Origin: Bacillus sp. SA1-12
GTDB lineage: Bacteria > Bacillota > Bacilli > Bacillales > Bacillaceae
NCBI RefSeq assembly: GCF_000981385.1
Contig: NZ_LATZ01000017.1
Coordinates: 32,511 to 96,510, forward strand
DNA: 64,000 nucleotides
Reading direction: 5' to 3'
In this document: one piece after another, positions 34,862 through 43,969 of the stretch
Position numbering within the stretch: the stretch's first letter is position 1
Layout of the letters: every line of letters starts with the position of its first letter
The notes under the pieces: model-generated
What the model was told of the DNA's origin: nothing
Database searches by the model: none
What the model saw: only the letters and a program-made list of their open reading frames with translations
Made by a program: the position numbers and the translations under genes

Positions 34862-35200
34862 TTTTTTTCTCCTCCAAATGGGTACATTCCAAATTTTCAT
34901 AACTGTCACCCTGACTATGTTATTTTTGGTAACATCTGTAGCGATATCGAAAGTATATGATAATCAAAATGCTTCTGTATGTCGAAAATGGTCTCGAAAA
35001 TGTGTCTAATTTATGACATTTGGTTATATTTTTACTAATTTCTAATTTAGGAAATTTAATATACAATAAAATATAACTTGTTATGTAAGAAAACCTAACA
35101 AAAAGTATTTAAAATTTTTATCTTTTCGTTTATAATTTCTTGATAGATTCAGAAAATTCTTTAAAATATATTTAAAAAGAGAAATGAGAGGGGAGGTCAC
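34862..35200. other. Divergent intergenic region, ATP-grasp triad versus sensor-kinase module
   Basis: 339 bases between two operons transcribed outwards. Very AT-rich (poly-T/poly-A tracts around 35030-35130) and must hold promoters for both. I could not assign a clear SigA pair or a SigB-type GTTTAA/GGGTAT promoter and see no gene or strong palindrome. Confidence 0.5.
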
Positions 35201-37870
35201 ATGAGATTTACAATTAGCAAAAAGTTAATAGCGGGATTTCTTACCGTAACGGTATTATTCGGCGCAGCTATTGGAGTGTTTTATTATTACATGAATAAAA
35301 TCAATAGCTCTTATTCTAATATGATTGATATTCGAGTCAATATTTTAAGCAATGTGAAAGACATTGAGGTATTGTCTACACAACAAACAAACAGTTTGCG
35401 GGGGTATCTATTAACAGCAAATCCCGATTTTGAGACTGAGCTTCATAGAGTCAATACGGAATTAAATTTGTTGATAAATGAAACTAGTATCCTAGTGACA
35501 AGACCTGAAAGCAAAGAAGCGGTTGAAGAATTAAAGAAGCTTAATATCCAATTCACTGCAAAATATGAGGAGCTTTTAAGGATCTTTAATGAAAATTCAG
35601 ATCAGCAAGCTGCTTTGGACTACTTTAAAACCGAAGTCATGCCTATTGGAATGAAATTTGCCCCGCTAACGAATTATCTTACTGACCAAAACCAGGAAAT
35701 AATGACACAAGCGAGAAATGAGAATACTGCTCTTGTGAATGATATGAAGGAAATGTCGATCATCGTAAGTATGACTCTATTAATCATCAGTTTATTCACT
35801 GGTCTTCTCATATCAAGAAATATCAAAAGAAATCTCTCAAAAATGACAAAGGCAATAGCATCTTTCGCATCTGGTTCAAGCAATATAACTCAATTTACTC
35901 CAATTGAAGTGAAAACGAATGATGAGATTGGCGAAATTGCCAAATCATTTAATGAAATGACAAAAACATTACAGGAAAAAAGCTGGCTGGAAACAAGTTT
36001 AACTGAAATGGCGACAATGTACCAAGGAATTCATGATTTAGATAAATTGGCGAAGGAATTTCTATCAAAAATAACACCGATGGTAGGAGCAAGCTTTGGA
36101 GTATTTTATGTGAAAGATGGATCAGATAAAAAACTTTTCCGCAGTATTGCATGTTATGCAAAAAATGGTCATTGTAAAGAAACCCCTAACTATCACCTGG
36201 GAGAAGGTATTGTAGGCCAAGCTGCTCTCGAAAATAAGGTGATTCATTTAACGGACCTTCCAATTGGTTATATTAAGATAACTTCAGGAGTGGGGGTTGG
36301 GGAACCAGCCAGCCTTTTAGTGATACCTGTAGAATTTGCCGGTGAAGTGACAGTTGTCATTGAATTAGCTTCTTTTAAAAGGTTTGAACATATCCAGGAA
36401 AAATTGCTTTATCAGATAGCAAATCATATTGGTATCACAGTGAATAGTGTTAGCGGTAGGATGCAGATTGAAAAGCTGTTAAAAGAATCAAAACAGTTAA
36501 CAGAAGAACTGCAAAGTCAATCAGAAGAATTGCAGCTGCAGCACGAAGAATTAATTAGCATGAATGAAAAGCTTGAAGAACAGTATAAAAGATTAGAGCA
36601 AAAAACAAAGGATTTAAATACAACAAAATTGGAGCTTGAGGAAAAAGCAGAACAGCTGGAAATGAATTCTAATTATAAGTCTGAGTTTTTAGCGAATATG
36701 TCTCATGAATTGCGGTCACCATTGAACAGCTTGCTAATACTTGCTCATATGTTGTCAGAAAATGAAGAGGGAAATCTTACAAATCAACAAGTTCAATATG
36801 CAGAAACCATTTATAAATCAGGAAATGACCTTTTGCATTTAATTAATGAAATTTTAGATTTATCTAAAATAGAGTCAGGTATGATCGATATCATACCAAG
36901 TGAAGTCACTCTGAAAGAAATTTGTCTTTTGGCAGAACGTCAATTTTTGCCGCTGGCCAAACAAAAGGGGCTTAGATTTTCAATAAATATGGATGAGGAA
37001 CTGCCAAGCTCGATTTGGACAGATCAATATCGATTACAGCAAGTCATCAATAATTTATTGTCAAATGCATGTAAATTTACCGAAAATGGTGAAGTGATCA
37101 TGCATGTACATAAAGCGAAACTGGAAACACATCCAACATTAAGTCATAACGATACTGTTTTGGCCTTTTCGATAAGAGATACAGGCATTGGAATCCCATT
37201 TGATAAAAGAAAGCTAATTTTTCAAGCATTCCAGCAAGGGGATGGAACAACAAGCAGGAAATACGGTGGTACGGGATTAGGCCTCTCTATTAGTCAAGAA
37301 ATTGCACAACTGTTAGGCGGTGGCATCGATGTTGAAAGTGAGCAGGGAAAAGGGAGTACCTTTACATTATATTTACCGGTCTATGAAAAGAATTGTTCAA
37401 CAGAAGCTGGGCAGTTAATTGATGAAGCAGCAACTACACTTGAAGATCTTAGTGGGAATATACAGCTGGAGGGAACACAGGATAGTGACAGTCTGTTCAA
37501 AGGCAAAAAAATACTAATTGTTGATGATGATATGCGTAATATTTTCGCCATTACTACGGCATTAGAAAAGAAGCAAATGGACATTTTCTTTGCAGAAAAC
37601 GGCAGGAGCGGTATTGCGGCATTACAGGAAAATCCTGATATCGATCTAATCTTAATGGATATTATGATGCCTGGAATGGACGGCTATGAGACGATCCACG
37701 CAATAAGAGCGATACCTGAATTCCAAAATATCCCTATCATTGCACTTACAGCAAAGGCAATGAAAATGGATAAGGTGAAATGCATTGAGGCTGGGGCATC
37801 AGATTATATTAGCAAGCCTGTATTTTTAGATCAGCTTTTTTCATTAATGAAGGTGTGGTTGTACAGATAG
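35201..37870 (+). CDS. Hybrid sensor histidine kinase (CHASE3-HAMP-GAF-HisKA-HATPase-REC), RsbK-like
   Basis: Domains in order: transmembrane helix (about 10-30), extracytoplasmic CHASE3-type helical domain, second helix (about 183-203), HAMP (to about 260), GAF (about 275-425), a coiled coil rich in Glu/Gln (430-490), HisKA with phospho-His502 in MSHELRSPLN, HATPase, and a C-terminal receiver with phospho-acceptor Asp820 in LMDIMMPG. This architecture, with a CheR gene directly downstream, matches what I know of RsbK-RsbM in the Bacillus cereus group, where the kinase feeds the SigB stress response through RsbY. No sigB, rsbV, rsbW or rsbY is in this window, so the output is unknown. Confidence 0.88.
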   Translation: MRFTISKKLIAGFLTVTVLFGAAIGVFYYYMNKINSSYSNMIDIRVNILSNVKDIEVLSTQQTNSLRGYLLTANPDFETELHRVNTELNLLINETSILVTRPESKEAVEELKKLNIQFTAKYEELLRIFNENSDQQAALDYFKTEVMPIGMKFAPLTNYLTDQNQEIMTQARNENTALVNDMKEMSIIVSMTLLIISLFTGLLISRNIKRNLSKMTKAIASFASGSSNITQFTPIEVKTNDEIGEIAKSFNEMTKTLQEKSWLETSLTEMATMYQGIHDLDKLAKEFLSKITPMVGASFGVFYVKDGSDKKLFRSIACYAKNGHCKETPNYHLGEGIVGQAALENKVIHLTDLPIGYIKITSGVGVGEPASLLVIPVEFAGEVTVVIELASFKRFEHIQEKLLYQIANHIGITVNSVSGRMQIEKLLKESKQLTEELQSQSEELQLQHEELISMNEKLEEQYKRLEQKTKDLNTTKLELEEKAEQLEMNSNYKSEFLANMSHELRSPLNSLLILAHMLSENEEGNLTNQQVQYAETIYKSGNDLLHLINEILDLSKIESGMIDIIPSEVTLKEICLLAERQFLPLAKQKGLRFSINMDEELPSSIWTDQYRLQQVINNLLSNACKFTENGEVIMHVHKAKLETHPTLSHNDTVLAFSIRDTGIGIPFDKRKLIFQAFQQGDGTTSRKYGGTGLGLSISQEIAQLLGGGIDVESEQGKGSTFTLYLPVYEKNCSTEAGQLIDEAATTLEDLSGNIQLEGTQDSDSLFKGKKILIVDDDMRNIFAITTALEKKQMDIFFAENGRSGIAALQENPDIDLILMDIMMPGMDGYETIHAIRAIPEFQNIPIIALTAKAMKMDKVKCIEAGASDYISKPVFLDQLFSLMKVWLYR

Positions 37871-37886
37871 GTGGAAGATACACTCA

Positions 37887-38735
37887 ATGGACAAGATGTT
37901 GATAACTGAAGGAGAACTTAAGGAACTTGAAAAAATAGAAATTGATCTCTTGCTTGAGGGGATTTTTCGCTACTATGGATTTGACTTTCGAAACTATGTC
38001 TTCTCATCGATTCGCCGCAGAATATGGCATCGTATCTATTTAGAGAGAGCATCATCGGTATCAGGATTGCAGGAATTGGTTCTGCATAACCCTCAAATCA
38101 TGAAGAGTCTCTTGGAGGATTTTTCGATCACCGTAACTGAAATGTTTCGTGATCCTAGTTTTTTTAACTCTTTTCGTACAAAGATTATTCCAATGTTAAG
38201 AGAATACCCTGTGATTCGTATTTGGCATGCAGGCTGTTCTACTGGTGAAGAGGTTTACTCCATGGCTATTCTTTTATATGAAGAAGGCTTATATGAGAAA
38301 GCAACACTTTATGCAACAGATATAAACGAAACGGCAATTGAAACGGCTAAATCAGGCCTTTTCCCATTAAAAAAAATGCAACTATACACGAAAAATTATC
38401 TGCATTCAGGCGGTAAGAAGGCGTTTAGTGAATATTATTCTGTGAAAGACGGCAAGGCATGTTTTCACTCCTTTCTTCGTGAAAATATCGTATTCGCTCA
38501 ACATAATTTAGCGGTTGATCATTCCTTTAATGAATTTCATGTCATTCTATGCAGAAATGTCATGATTTATTTTGATACAACCTTACAAAACAGGGTACAT
38601 GACTTATTCTATAACAGCTTGGTATCATCCGGAATATTAGGGATAGGGAAAAAGGAAGATCTTGCTTTTACAAGCCATAGTGCGTATTATGAGGAGTTGG
38701 ATTCAGATGAAAAGCTATTTAGAAAAATCAAATAG
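37887..38735 (+). CDS. CheR-type protein methyltransferase, RsbM-like
   Basis: A 282-residue CheR protein: helical N-terminal domain (residues 1-90) and SAM-binding domain with HAGCSTGEEVYSMAIL (about 113-128), FHVILCRNVMIYFD further on. CheR enzymes methylate glutamates of receptors; with a CHASE3-GAF hybrid kinase immediately upstream (16-base gap) the likely target is that kinase, as reported for RsbM on RsbK. No chemoreceptor or cheB gene is nearby. The downstream kinase gene overlaps its 3' end by 29 bases. Confidence 0.9.
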   Translation: MDKMLITEGELKELEKIEIDLLLEGIFRYYGFDFRNYVFSSIRRRIWHRIYLERASSVSGLQELVLHNPQIMKSLLEDFSITVTEMFRDPSFFNSFRTKIIPMLREYPVIRIWHAGCSTGEEVYSMAILLYEEGLYEKATLYATDINETAIETAKSGLFPLKKMQLYTKNYLHSGGKKAFSEYYSVKDGKACFHSFLRENIVFAQHNLAVDHSFNEFHVILCRNVMIYFDTTLQNRVHDLFYNSLVSSGILGIGKKEDLAFTSHSAYYEELDSDEKLFRKIK

Positions 38736-40521
38736 AAAGAATAAAGTAAAGATTTTATTAGTAGATGACAGACCTGAAAATCTACTGGCACTTAAAAGTG
38801 TACTAACATCTCCTGAGTATCATCTGATATGTGCAAGATCTGGTGAAGAAGCATTAAAGCACGTGTTGATCGAAGAGATTGCCGTCATCTTACTGGATGT
38901 TCAAATGCCTGGGATTGATGGATTTGAAACCGCCAGGATCATAAAGTCCCGTGAAAAATCTAAGCAAATTCCCATTATATTTATAACAGCCATTAGTCAG
39001 GCTATAGACCATGTAAAAGAGGGGTATCGTGCAGGTGCGATTGATTACATTTTTAAACCCTTCCATCCTGAGACATTGAAGATGAAAATTGATGCATTTG
39101 TGAAAGTCCACCAATACCAGGAACAAATTAAGTTTCAAAATGAAGTGATGAAGGTAATTGGAGAAACATTAGCTGATACGCTGATTACCTATGGAAACCA
39201 AGGGGAGATGATTTCTGTAAATCCTGCCGTTTTCAACATGTTTGGCTACAATGAAGCAGAATTAATAGGGAAGAACATCAGTGAAATTCTCCCTGAAATA
39301 AAAAGGATCACCAACGATTCAAAGCAAATAGGAACCATTATTGAGATGAATGCTCTTCGAAAGAATTCAACGGTATTTCCAGCTGATATCCAAATTGGCG
39401 AAGCAAAAATCAAGGGTAATCTTGTTTATGTGTGTTCCATAAGGGATGTAACCGAGCGAAAATTAATAGAAGAAGAGCGTTTTCGAAAAATCTTTGAGGC
39501 AACACCATGTTTAGTATCTTTGAGATCCCTAGAAGATTGGCGGTTTATAAATGTAAATAAAAGCTGGCTGACGTATTCCGGCTACGAACGCTATGACGAT
39601 GTACTTAATCAAACGACAGATCTATTAAAATATATTGTGTATCATGAGGATTCAAGTGAAACAGTCATAGAACTAGCTGATCTAGTTCATCCCATTCATA
39701 GCAGCAGGATAAAATACTTAAATAAATCCGGAGAGCTTCGTGAAGGGTTGCTATCCACTGAAATTTTAATGGTGCATAATGAGAAATGCCTCCTTTCAGT
39801 CATTACCGATGTAACTGAAAGGGTTTTAGTAGAAAAAGAAATGGAGCGGTTAGACAGGTTGAATCTAGTTGGAGAAATGGCATCAGGAATCGTCCATGAA
39901 GTGCGAAATCCGATGACTACCATTCGCGGTTTTTTGCAAATGTCGAAGGATTTCCCTTCATCTGAATTTATCGATATCATGATTGAAGAGCTGGACAGAG
40001 CTCATAATATCATTACGGAATTTCTCTCAGTATCAAAAACAAATACGTCAAAGCGTACTAGGAAGAATATTAATGAAGTGATAGAAACCCTGTATCCGCT
40101 AATTCAGGCAAAAGCCATGTACGTTGGGCAGCACGTACATCTTGATTTAGGGGCATGTCCCGAGATTCGTATTAATGAAAGGGAAATCAGGCAATTAATT
40201 CTAAACCTTTCTCTTAATGGGCTTGAAGCGATGTCTGCAGGGGGGACTTTGAATATTCAAACATATTATAAAGATGATGAGGTTGTCCTAGCGATTAAGG
40301 ATCAAGGCAAAGGAATAAAACAAGAAATCATCGATAAAATTGGCACCCCGTTTTTCAGTACAAAGAAAAATGGAACCGGTCTTGGCTTATCGATCTGTCA
40401 CAAAGTAGCTTCTGAACATCATGCAACGATTAAAATCGATTCTAACAGCAAAGGGACGACATTTTTTGTCAGCTTTTCAAGTAATGAAAAACTAGTAACA
40501 GAAGATGAATTAATCGGATAA
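38707..40521 (+). CDS. Response regulator-histidine kinase (REC-PAS-PAS-HisKA-HATPase)
   Basis: A 604-residue soluble protein with an N-terminal receiver (KILLVDDRPENLLALKSVL, acceptor Asp64 in LLDVQMPG, Lys in IFKPFHP), two PAS domains (about 150-265 and 265-380) and a kinase core of the sporulation-kinase type (His397 in GIVHEVRNPMTTIRGF). It ends with HATPase motifs GLEAMSAGG, DQGKGI and GTGLGLSI. The receiver could take phosphate from the upstream hybrid kinase and control the PAS/kinase part. ATG 38707 has AGGAG 10 bases upstream and lies inside the CheR gene, which argues for translational coupling. No DNA-binding output is encoded nearby. Confidence 0.88.
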   Translation: MKSYLEKSNRKNKVKILLVDDRPENLLALKSVLTSPEYHLICARSGEEALKHVLIEEIAVILLDVQMPGIDGFETARIIKSREKSKQIPIIFITAISQAIDHVKEGYRAGAIDYIFKPFHPETLKMKIDAFVKVHQYQEQIKFQNEVMKVIGETLADTLITYGNQGEMISVNPAVFNMFGYNEAELIGKNISEILPEIKRITNDSKQIGTIIEMNALRKNSTVFPADIQIGEAKIKGNLVYVCSIRDVTERKLIEEERFRKIFEATPCLVSLRSLEDWRFINVNKSWLTYSGYERYDDVLNQTTDLLKYIVYHEDSSETVIELADLVHPIHSSRIKYLNKSGELREGLLSTEILMVHNEKCLLSVITDVTERVLVEKEMERLDRLNLVGEMASGIVHEVRNPMTTIRGFLQMSKDFPSSEFIDIMIEELDRAHNIITEFLSVSKTNTSKRTRKNINEVIETLYPLIQAKAMYVGQHVHLDLGACPEIRINEREIRQLILNLSLNGLEAMSAGGTLNIQTYYKDDEVVLAIKDQGKGIKQEIIDKIGTPFFSTKKNGTGLGLSICHKVASEHHATIKIDSNSKGTTFFVSFSSNEKLVTEDELIG

Positions 40522-40525
40522 AAAT

Positions 40526-40575
40526 AAAAAGAAGTTATTATCCAATCTATTAAGCAGGTAATTACTTCTTTTTTT
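40526..40575 (+). terminator. Terminator of the sensor-kinase operon
   Basis: Arms AAAGAAGTTATTA / TAATTACTTCTTT with one mismatch, followed by a long T-run. Confidence 0.75.
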
Positions 40576-40667
40576 AATATAGATAAAATGTCTACAAATT
40601 GATTTACTTACTATATGAACGTCAGTCTTATTATTGCATTTTTGGAAAAACTACTCTTTCAATTGAC

Positions 40668-40760
40668 CTACAGCCCTCCCTTATCACAAATAACTTCGAT
40701 CGTACCATAATGTATCTCAGATAAACCGTGATCATGAGTCCCATCCGGTTCCTTTTTCAT
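40668..40760 (-). CDS. Possible 30-residue peptide or gene remnant
   Basis: A 30-codon minus-strand frame (MKKEPDGTHDHGLSEIHYGT at its start) with AGGA upstream. Composition looks protein-like, but the length is so short that chance cannot be excluded. The rest of the 40576-40983 gap shows no supported feature. Confidence 0.25.
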   Translation of the reverse strand: MKKEPDGTHDHGLSEIHYGTIEVICDKGGL

Positions 40761-40983
40761 TGGTCTCATCCTAAGCCTTACTTATGGTGGATTCATTTAC
40801 TCATTTGCTGATTCTGTCCATGTCGTCTAGCCTAATAGTCAACCTTTAAAGGTATTAAATGATTCCGAATCTCGCGGTACAGAGTTGTATTAATTTAGAG
40901 ATCATCCATTATTTTTCTATGAATTTGTAAATCTCATGTATACTTTAAGTAAGCAGTTCTACTTTATGTAAGGAGTGAAACAT

Positions 40984-41118
40984 ATGCAGGAGAAAGTTGG
41001 CAAGTGCTCTGTTTGTCATAAGACAATCTATTGTTTGGATGGATTTTTAAATGGAGTTATAACAGATGATAAAATCCTCTATTGTTTTTCATGTAGTAAA
41101 GAAGAACAAGATCAATAA
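40984..41118 (+). CDS. Small zinc-ribbon-like protein (44 aa)
   Basis: A 44-codon frame with AAGGAG about 9 bases before ATG 40984. Two CxxC pairs (CSVC near residue 8 and CFSC near residue 34) are placed as in a treble-clef or zinc-ribbon knuckle, so zinc binding is likely. Function unknown; may bind nucleic acid or a protein partner. It is not obviously in an operon with the nitroreductase 100 bases downstream. Confidence 0.6.
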   Translation: MQEKVGKCSVCHKTIYCLDGFLNGVITDDKILYCFSCSKEEQDQ

Positions 41119-41217
41119 TGAATTTTGGTTTTATGCTGAAACTTGTCATCATAAACGTATCATTTTTATTTTATTCCAAACTTAAATCACGAGACCAATT
41201 AAGAATGGAGAGATAGA

Positions 41218-41754
41218 ATGGAATTTATTCATGTAGTAAACAATAGGCGGGAGATTAGCAGTTTTACAGAACAATCAATTCCGAAAGAAATCATTGAGGA
41301 GATTCTGGAAGTAGCATGGTTATCACCAACCGGCAATAATTTACCTTCCCGTGAATTTATTGTGGTAAAAGATAGAGTGATGCTTGATCACCTTGCGAAT
41401 ACGACTCCATATATGCCATGGTTAAAAGAAGCAAATGCTGGCATCGTTATAACAGGGAGGCTATCGGTTGGTAAATATTGGATACAGGATTCTTCCATTG
41501 CAAGCGGTTATATTTGGTTAGCTGCTGTAAATGCGGGGTTAGGTTGTGCATTTGGTGCAGTCTTTAATGCAGTGGATGAGGTGGAATCGGAACAGAGAGA
41601 AGCCTATGTAAGAAATGCCTTAAACATACCGAAAGATCGGAGAGTTTTAACGATATTGGGACTAGGATATGCGAAAGAGAAACCGAATAAGAAGGATATG
41701 ATAAGTAAAAACGAGATTATCTACTTCGATAGTTTCCGAAGCAAGAACGACTAA
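41218..41754 (+). CDS. Nitroreductase-family flavoprotein
   Basis: A 178-residue FMN-binding nitroreductase-fold protein. The N-terminal RREISSFTEQSIPKEIIEEILEVAWLSPTGNNLPSREF segment in outline (R-R-x3-F, SPTGNN) contacts FMN, and the C-terminal LTILGLGYAKEKP is typical. It would reduce nitro or quinone groups with NAD(P)H; natural substrate unknown. It is slightly short but complete. Monocistronic; a terminator follows. Confidence 0.85.
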   Translation: MEFIHVVNNRREISSFTEQSIPKEIIEEILEVAWLSPTGNNLPSREFIVVKDRVMLDHLANTTPYMPWLKEANAGIVITGRLSVGKYWIQDSSIASGYIWLAAVNAGLGCAFGAVFNAVDEVESEQREAYVRNALNIPKDRRVLTILGLGYAKEKPNKKDMISKNEIIYFDSFRSKND

Positions 41755-41837
41755 AGACTGCTATGTTAAACAAAAAATAGTCCTTTAATCAATAGAGACA
41801 CTTTTGAAAAATATAGCAAAGATGATCTTCAACATGT

Positions 41838-41873
41838 ACACCGTATCGATTTATTTTTCAGCGGTGTTTTTTT
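41838..41873 (+). terminator. Probable terminator downstream of nitroreductase
   Basis: Short stem ACACCG / CGGTGT with an AT-rich loop and a run of eight T. Confidence 0.6.
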
Positions 41874-41950
41874 ATTTTGAAATTGTACAAGGAATTTTCT
41901 TACTATCGGAGAAATAACTTTAAAAGGATAGTTAGTGTTTTTTTAAAAAA

Positions 41951-41965
41951 ACGTAAGCGCTTTCT
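41951..41965. promoter_or_regulatory. cre-like site before the acyl-CoA ligase
   Basis: ACGTAAGCGCTTTCT matches the relaxed cre consensus WTGNAANCGNWNNCW with one mismatch and is 21 bases before the start codon, next to the ribosome site. CcpA repression of fatty acid use is known in Bacillus. Confidence 0.5.
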
Positions 41966-41985
41966 ATTGCTGGGAGGAATGGTAT

Positions 41986-43545
41986 ATGTATCTAACTATT
42001 GGCAAGCTGATTGAGCAAACAGTAACAAAATTTCCAAATAAGGCAGCCTTGATAGATCGAACCAGAGGCATTCGCTGGACATTTCGTGAGTGGAACGAAG
42101 AAGTAAATAAACTTGCAAATGCCCTAATTGCTTCTGGTGTCCAAAAGGGTGACCGGGTTTCAACTTTCCTTTTTAATTCATATGAATTAGGAACCGTTTA
42201 TTTTGCTGCTGCAAAGATCGGAGCGATTATTAACCCAATTAATTTCCGTTTAAAAGCGGAGGAGCTAGCTTTTATTTTACAAGATGCAGAACCAAAAATT
42301 GTTTTGTTTGAACAAGTGCTGGAATCTCAAATCGCCAAAATCCATAAACAATTTCCTTCCATTTCATTTTGGTCGATTGACGAAACTGTCCCTTCTTATG
42401 CAGTTTCTTACCATGAAAGAGTAACAGCAGCATCTACTGCTAATCCGGATATTCAAGTTTTAGAAACTGATACATATGCAATTATGTATACAAGCGGGAC
42501 GACAGGGCGGCCCAAAGGAGTCATGCATCGCCATCGGGACATGATTGAGCAAAGCTTAATTTGTATCAGTTCGTTAAATATTACACCAAATGATATAGGG
42601 CTTGTTACTGCACCAATGTTTCATTGTGCTGAGCTTCATTGCTGTTTTTTACCTCGAGTTCATGCAGGTGCTGCCAATGTAATCATCCATCATTTTGAAG
42701 CAAAAGAAGTTTTATCAACGATTGAGGCTGAAAAAATCACAAAGGTATTTGCAGCTCCAACGATGTGGAATATGCTTCTTCAAGAAAATCACGAACGATA
42801 TGATTTATCGTCATTAAAGCTGGGGCTCTATGGGGCAGCTCCAATGGCACCTGTATTAGTAAGGGCATGTAAGGAAAGTTTGGGGATTGATCTTGTCCAA
42901 GCCTATGGAATGACCGAAATGGGGCCGGCTATAACATTTTTAGGAAAGGATGAACAGCTTACAAAAGCAGGATCTGCTGGGAGAGCCTGTTTAAATCATG
43001 AGATAAGAGTCGTCAAACAAAATGAAAATGGTCCATCTGAACCTGAGAAAATTTTGCCCCCAGGAGAAGTGGGGGAGATTATAGTCAAAGGACCATGTAT
43101 GATGTCTGGATATTTTAATCGAGAAGATGCTAATGAAAAGGCACTTTATAAAGGCTGGTATCATTCAGGTGATTTAGGATATTTAGACTCTGACGGCTAT
43201 CTGTATGTCGCAGACCGAGTGGATGATATGATTATTAGCGGCGGAGAAAATGTCTACCCTCGTGAGGTAGAGGATGTGCTTTATGAGCACGAAGGAGTAT
43301 TAGATGTAGCTGTATTAGGTCATCCTGATGAACTATGGGGAGAGAAGGTTATTGCCATTGTTGTGAAAAAGGATCAAAATGTGACAGCTGAGGACCTTGA
43401 GGCTTTTTGCAAGTATTCTGAGAAGCTAGCAGCCTATAAACGACCACGAGAGTATTTTTTTGTTGAACAATTGCCCAGAAATGCAAGCGGTAAAATTCAG
43501 AAGTTCTTATTACGTGAAGAAATTAGAAATTTTGAGATGAAATAG
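41986..43545 (+). CDS. Acyl-CoA synthetase (AMP-forming, long-chain-fatty-acid-CoA ligase type)
   Basis: A 519-residue ANL-superfamily adenylating enzyme. Visible motifs: the P-loop YTSGTTGRPKG near residue 169, AYGMTEMGPA near 305, YHSGDLGYLDSDGYLYVADRVDD and GGENVYP near 415, and the catalytic Lys in NASGKIQK near the end. It activates a fatty or other carboxylic acid to its CoA thioester. Length and motifs resemble LcfB/YhfL-type enzymes of Bacillus, but chain-length preference cannot be read. GGGAGG precedes ATG 41986. Monocistronic. Confidence 0.9.
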   Translation: MYLTIGKLIEQTVTKFPNKAALIDRTRGIRWTFREWNEEVNKLANALIASGVQKGDRVSTFLFNSYELGTVYFAAAKIGAIINPINFRLKAEELAFILQDAEPKIVLFEQVLESQIAKIHKQFPSISFWSIDETVPSYAVSYHERVTAASTANPDIQVLETDTYAIMYTSGTTGRPKGVMHRHRDMIEQSLICISSLNITPNDIGLVTAPMFHCAELHCCFLPRVHAGAANVIIHHFEAKEVLSTIEAEKITKVFAAPTMWNMLLQENHERYDLSSLKLGLYGAAPMAPVLVRACKESLGIDLVQAYGMTEMGPAITFLGKDEQLTKAGSAGRACLNHEIRVVKQNENGPSEPEKILPPGEVGEIIVKGPCMMSGYFNREDANEKALYKGWYHSGDLGYLDSDGYLYVADRVDDMIISGGENVYPREVEDVLYEHEGVLDVAVLGHPDELWGEKVIAIVVKKDQNVTAEDLEAFCKYSEKLAAYKRPREYFFVEQLPRNASGKIQKFLLREEIRNFEMK

Positions 43546-43902
43546 GGAGTCATGTATGTGAAAAATTATTCAATAGAATAATAGGTAATAATCAAATAAG
43601 AATCCATCTTGGAATTAGTGCAAAATACTCGGGTGTTTTTTAAGTTGAAGGATACAATGGAAGCTGCTCTAGGAACCCCTAATTTATTTTTTTATTAAAA
43701 CAAATACGTTCTGTCGTACTTGCTCTTTAGTCCAATTATTACAACTTAATCTTTAATTAGAAAAACGAATTTGTCGAGCAATTAGAATTTGGTTATCTTA
43801 TTTATGTGCCTGCAAATGATGATCCCTTGTTCTTGCTTGGCAATGCCTTTATTCTGTAGAACCCTGTCCAAAGCATTAACTCAGGGCATAAAAAAATAGG
43901 AT
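43546..43902. other. Non-coding gap without assignable feature
   Basis: About 360 bases of AT-rich sequence after the acyl-CoA ligase. All frames are broken every few codons and no strong hairpin, operator or small gene with a ribosome site is seen before the aldo/keto reductase terminator. Confidence 0.5.
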
Positions 43903-43939
43903 AAAAAAAATGCTCAAAGTTAATAACTCTGAGCATTTT
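43903..43939 (-). terminator. Terminator of the aldo/keto reductase gene
   Basis: Arms AAAATGCTCA / TGAGCATTTT; the minus strand continues into eight T. Confidence 0.8.
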
Positions 43940-43969
43940 CTATGCTGTAATGAAACCATCTCCAGGCAA

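Noticed and set aside
34862..35200. SigB-type promoter in front of the RsbK-like kinase
   Set aside because: GTTTA-like bases occur, but no GGGTAT at the right distance follows, so no SigB promoter can be claimed.
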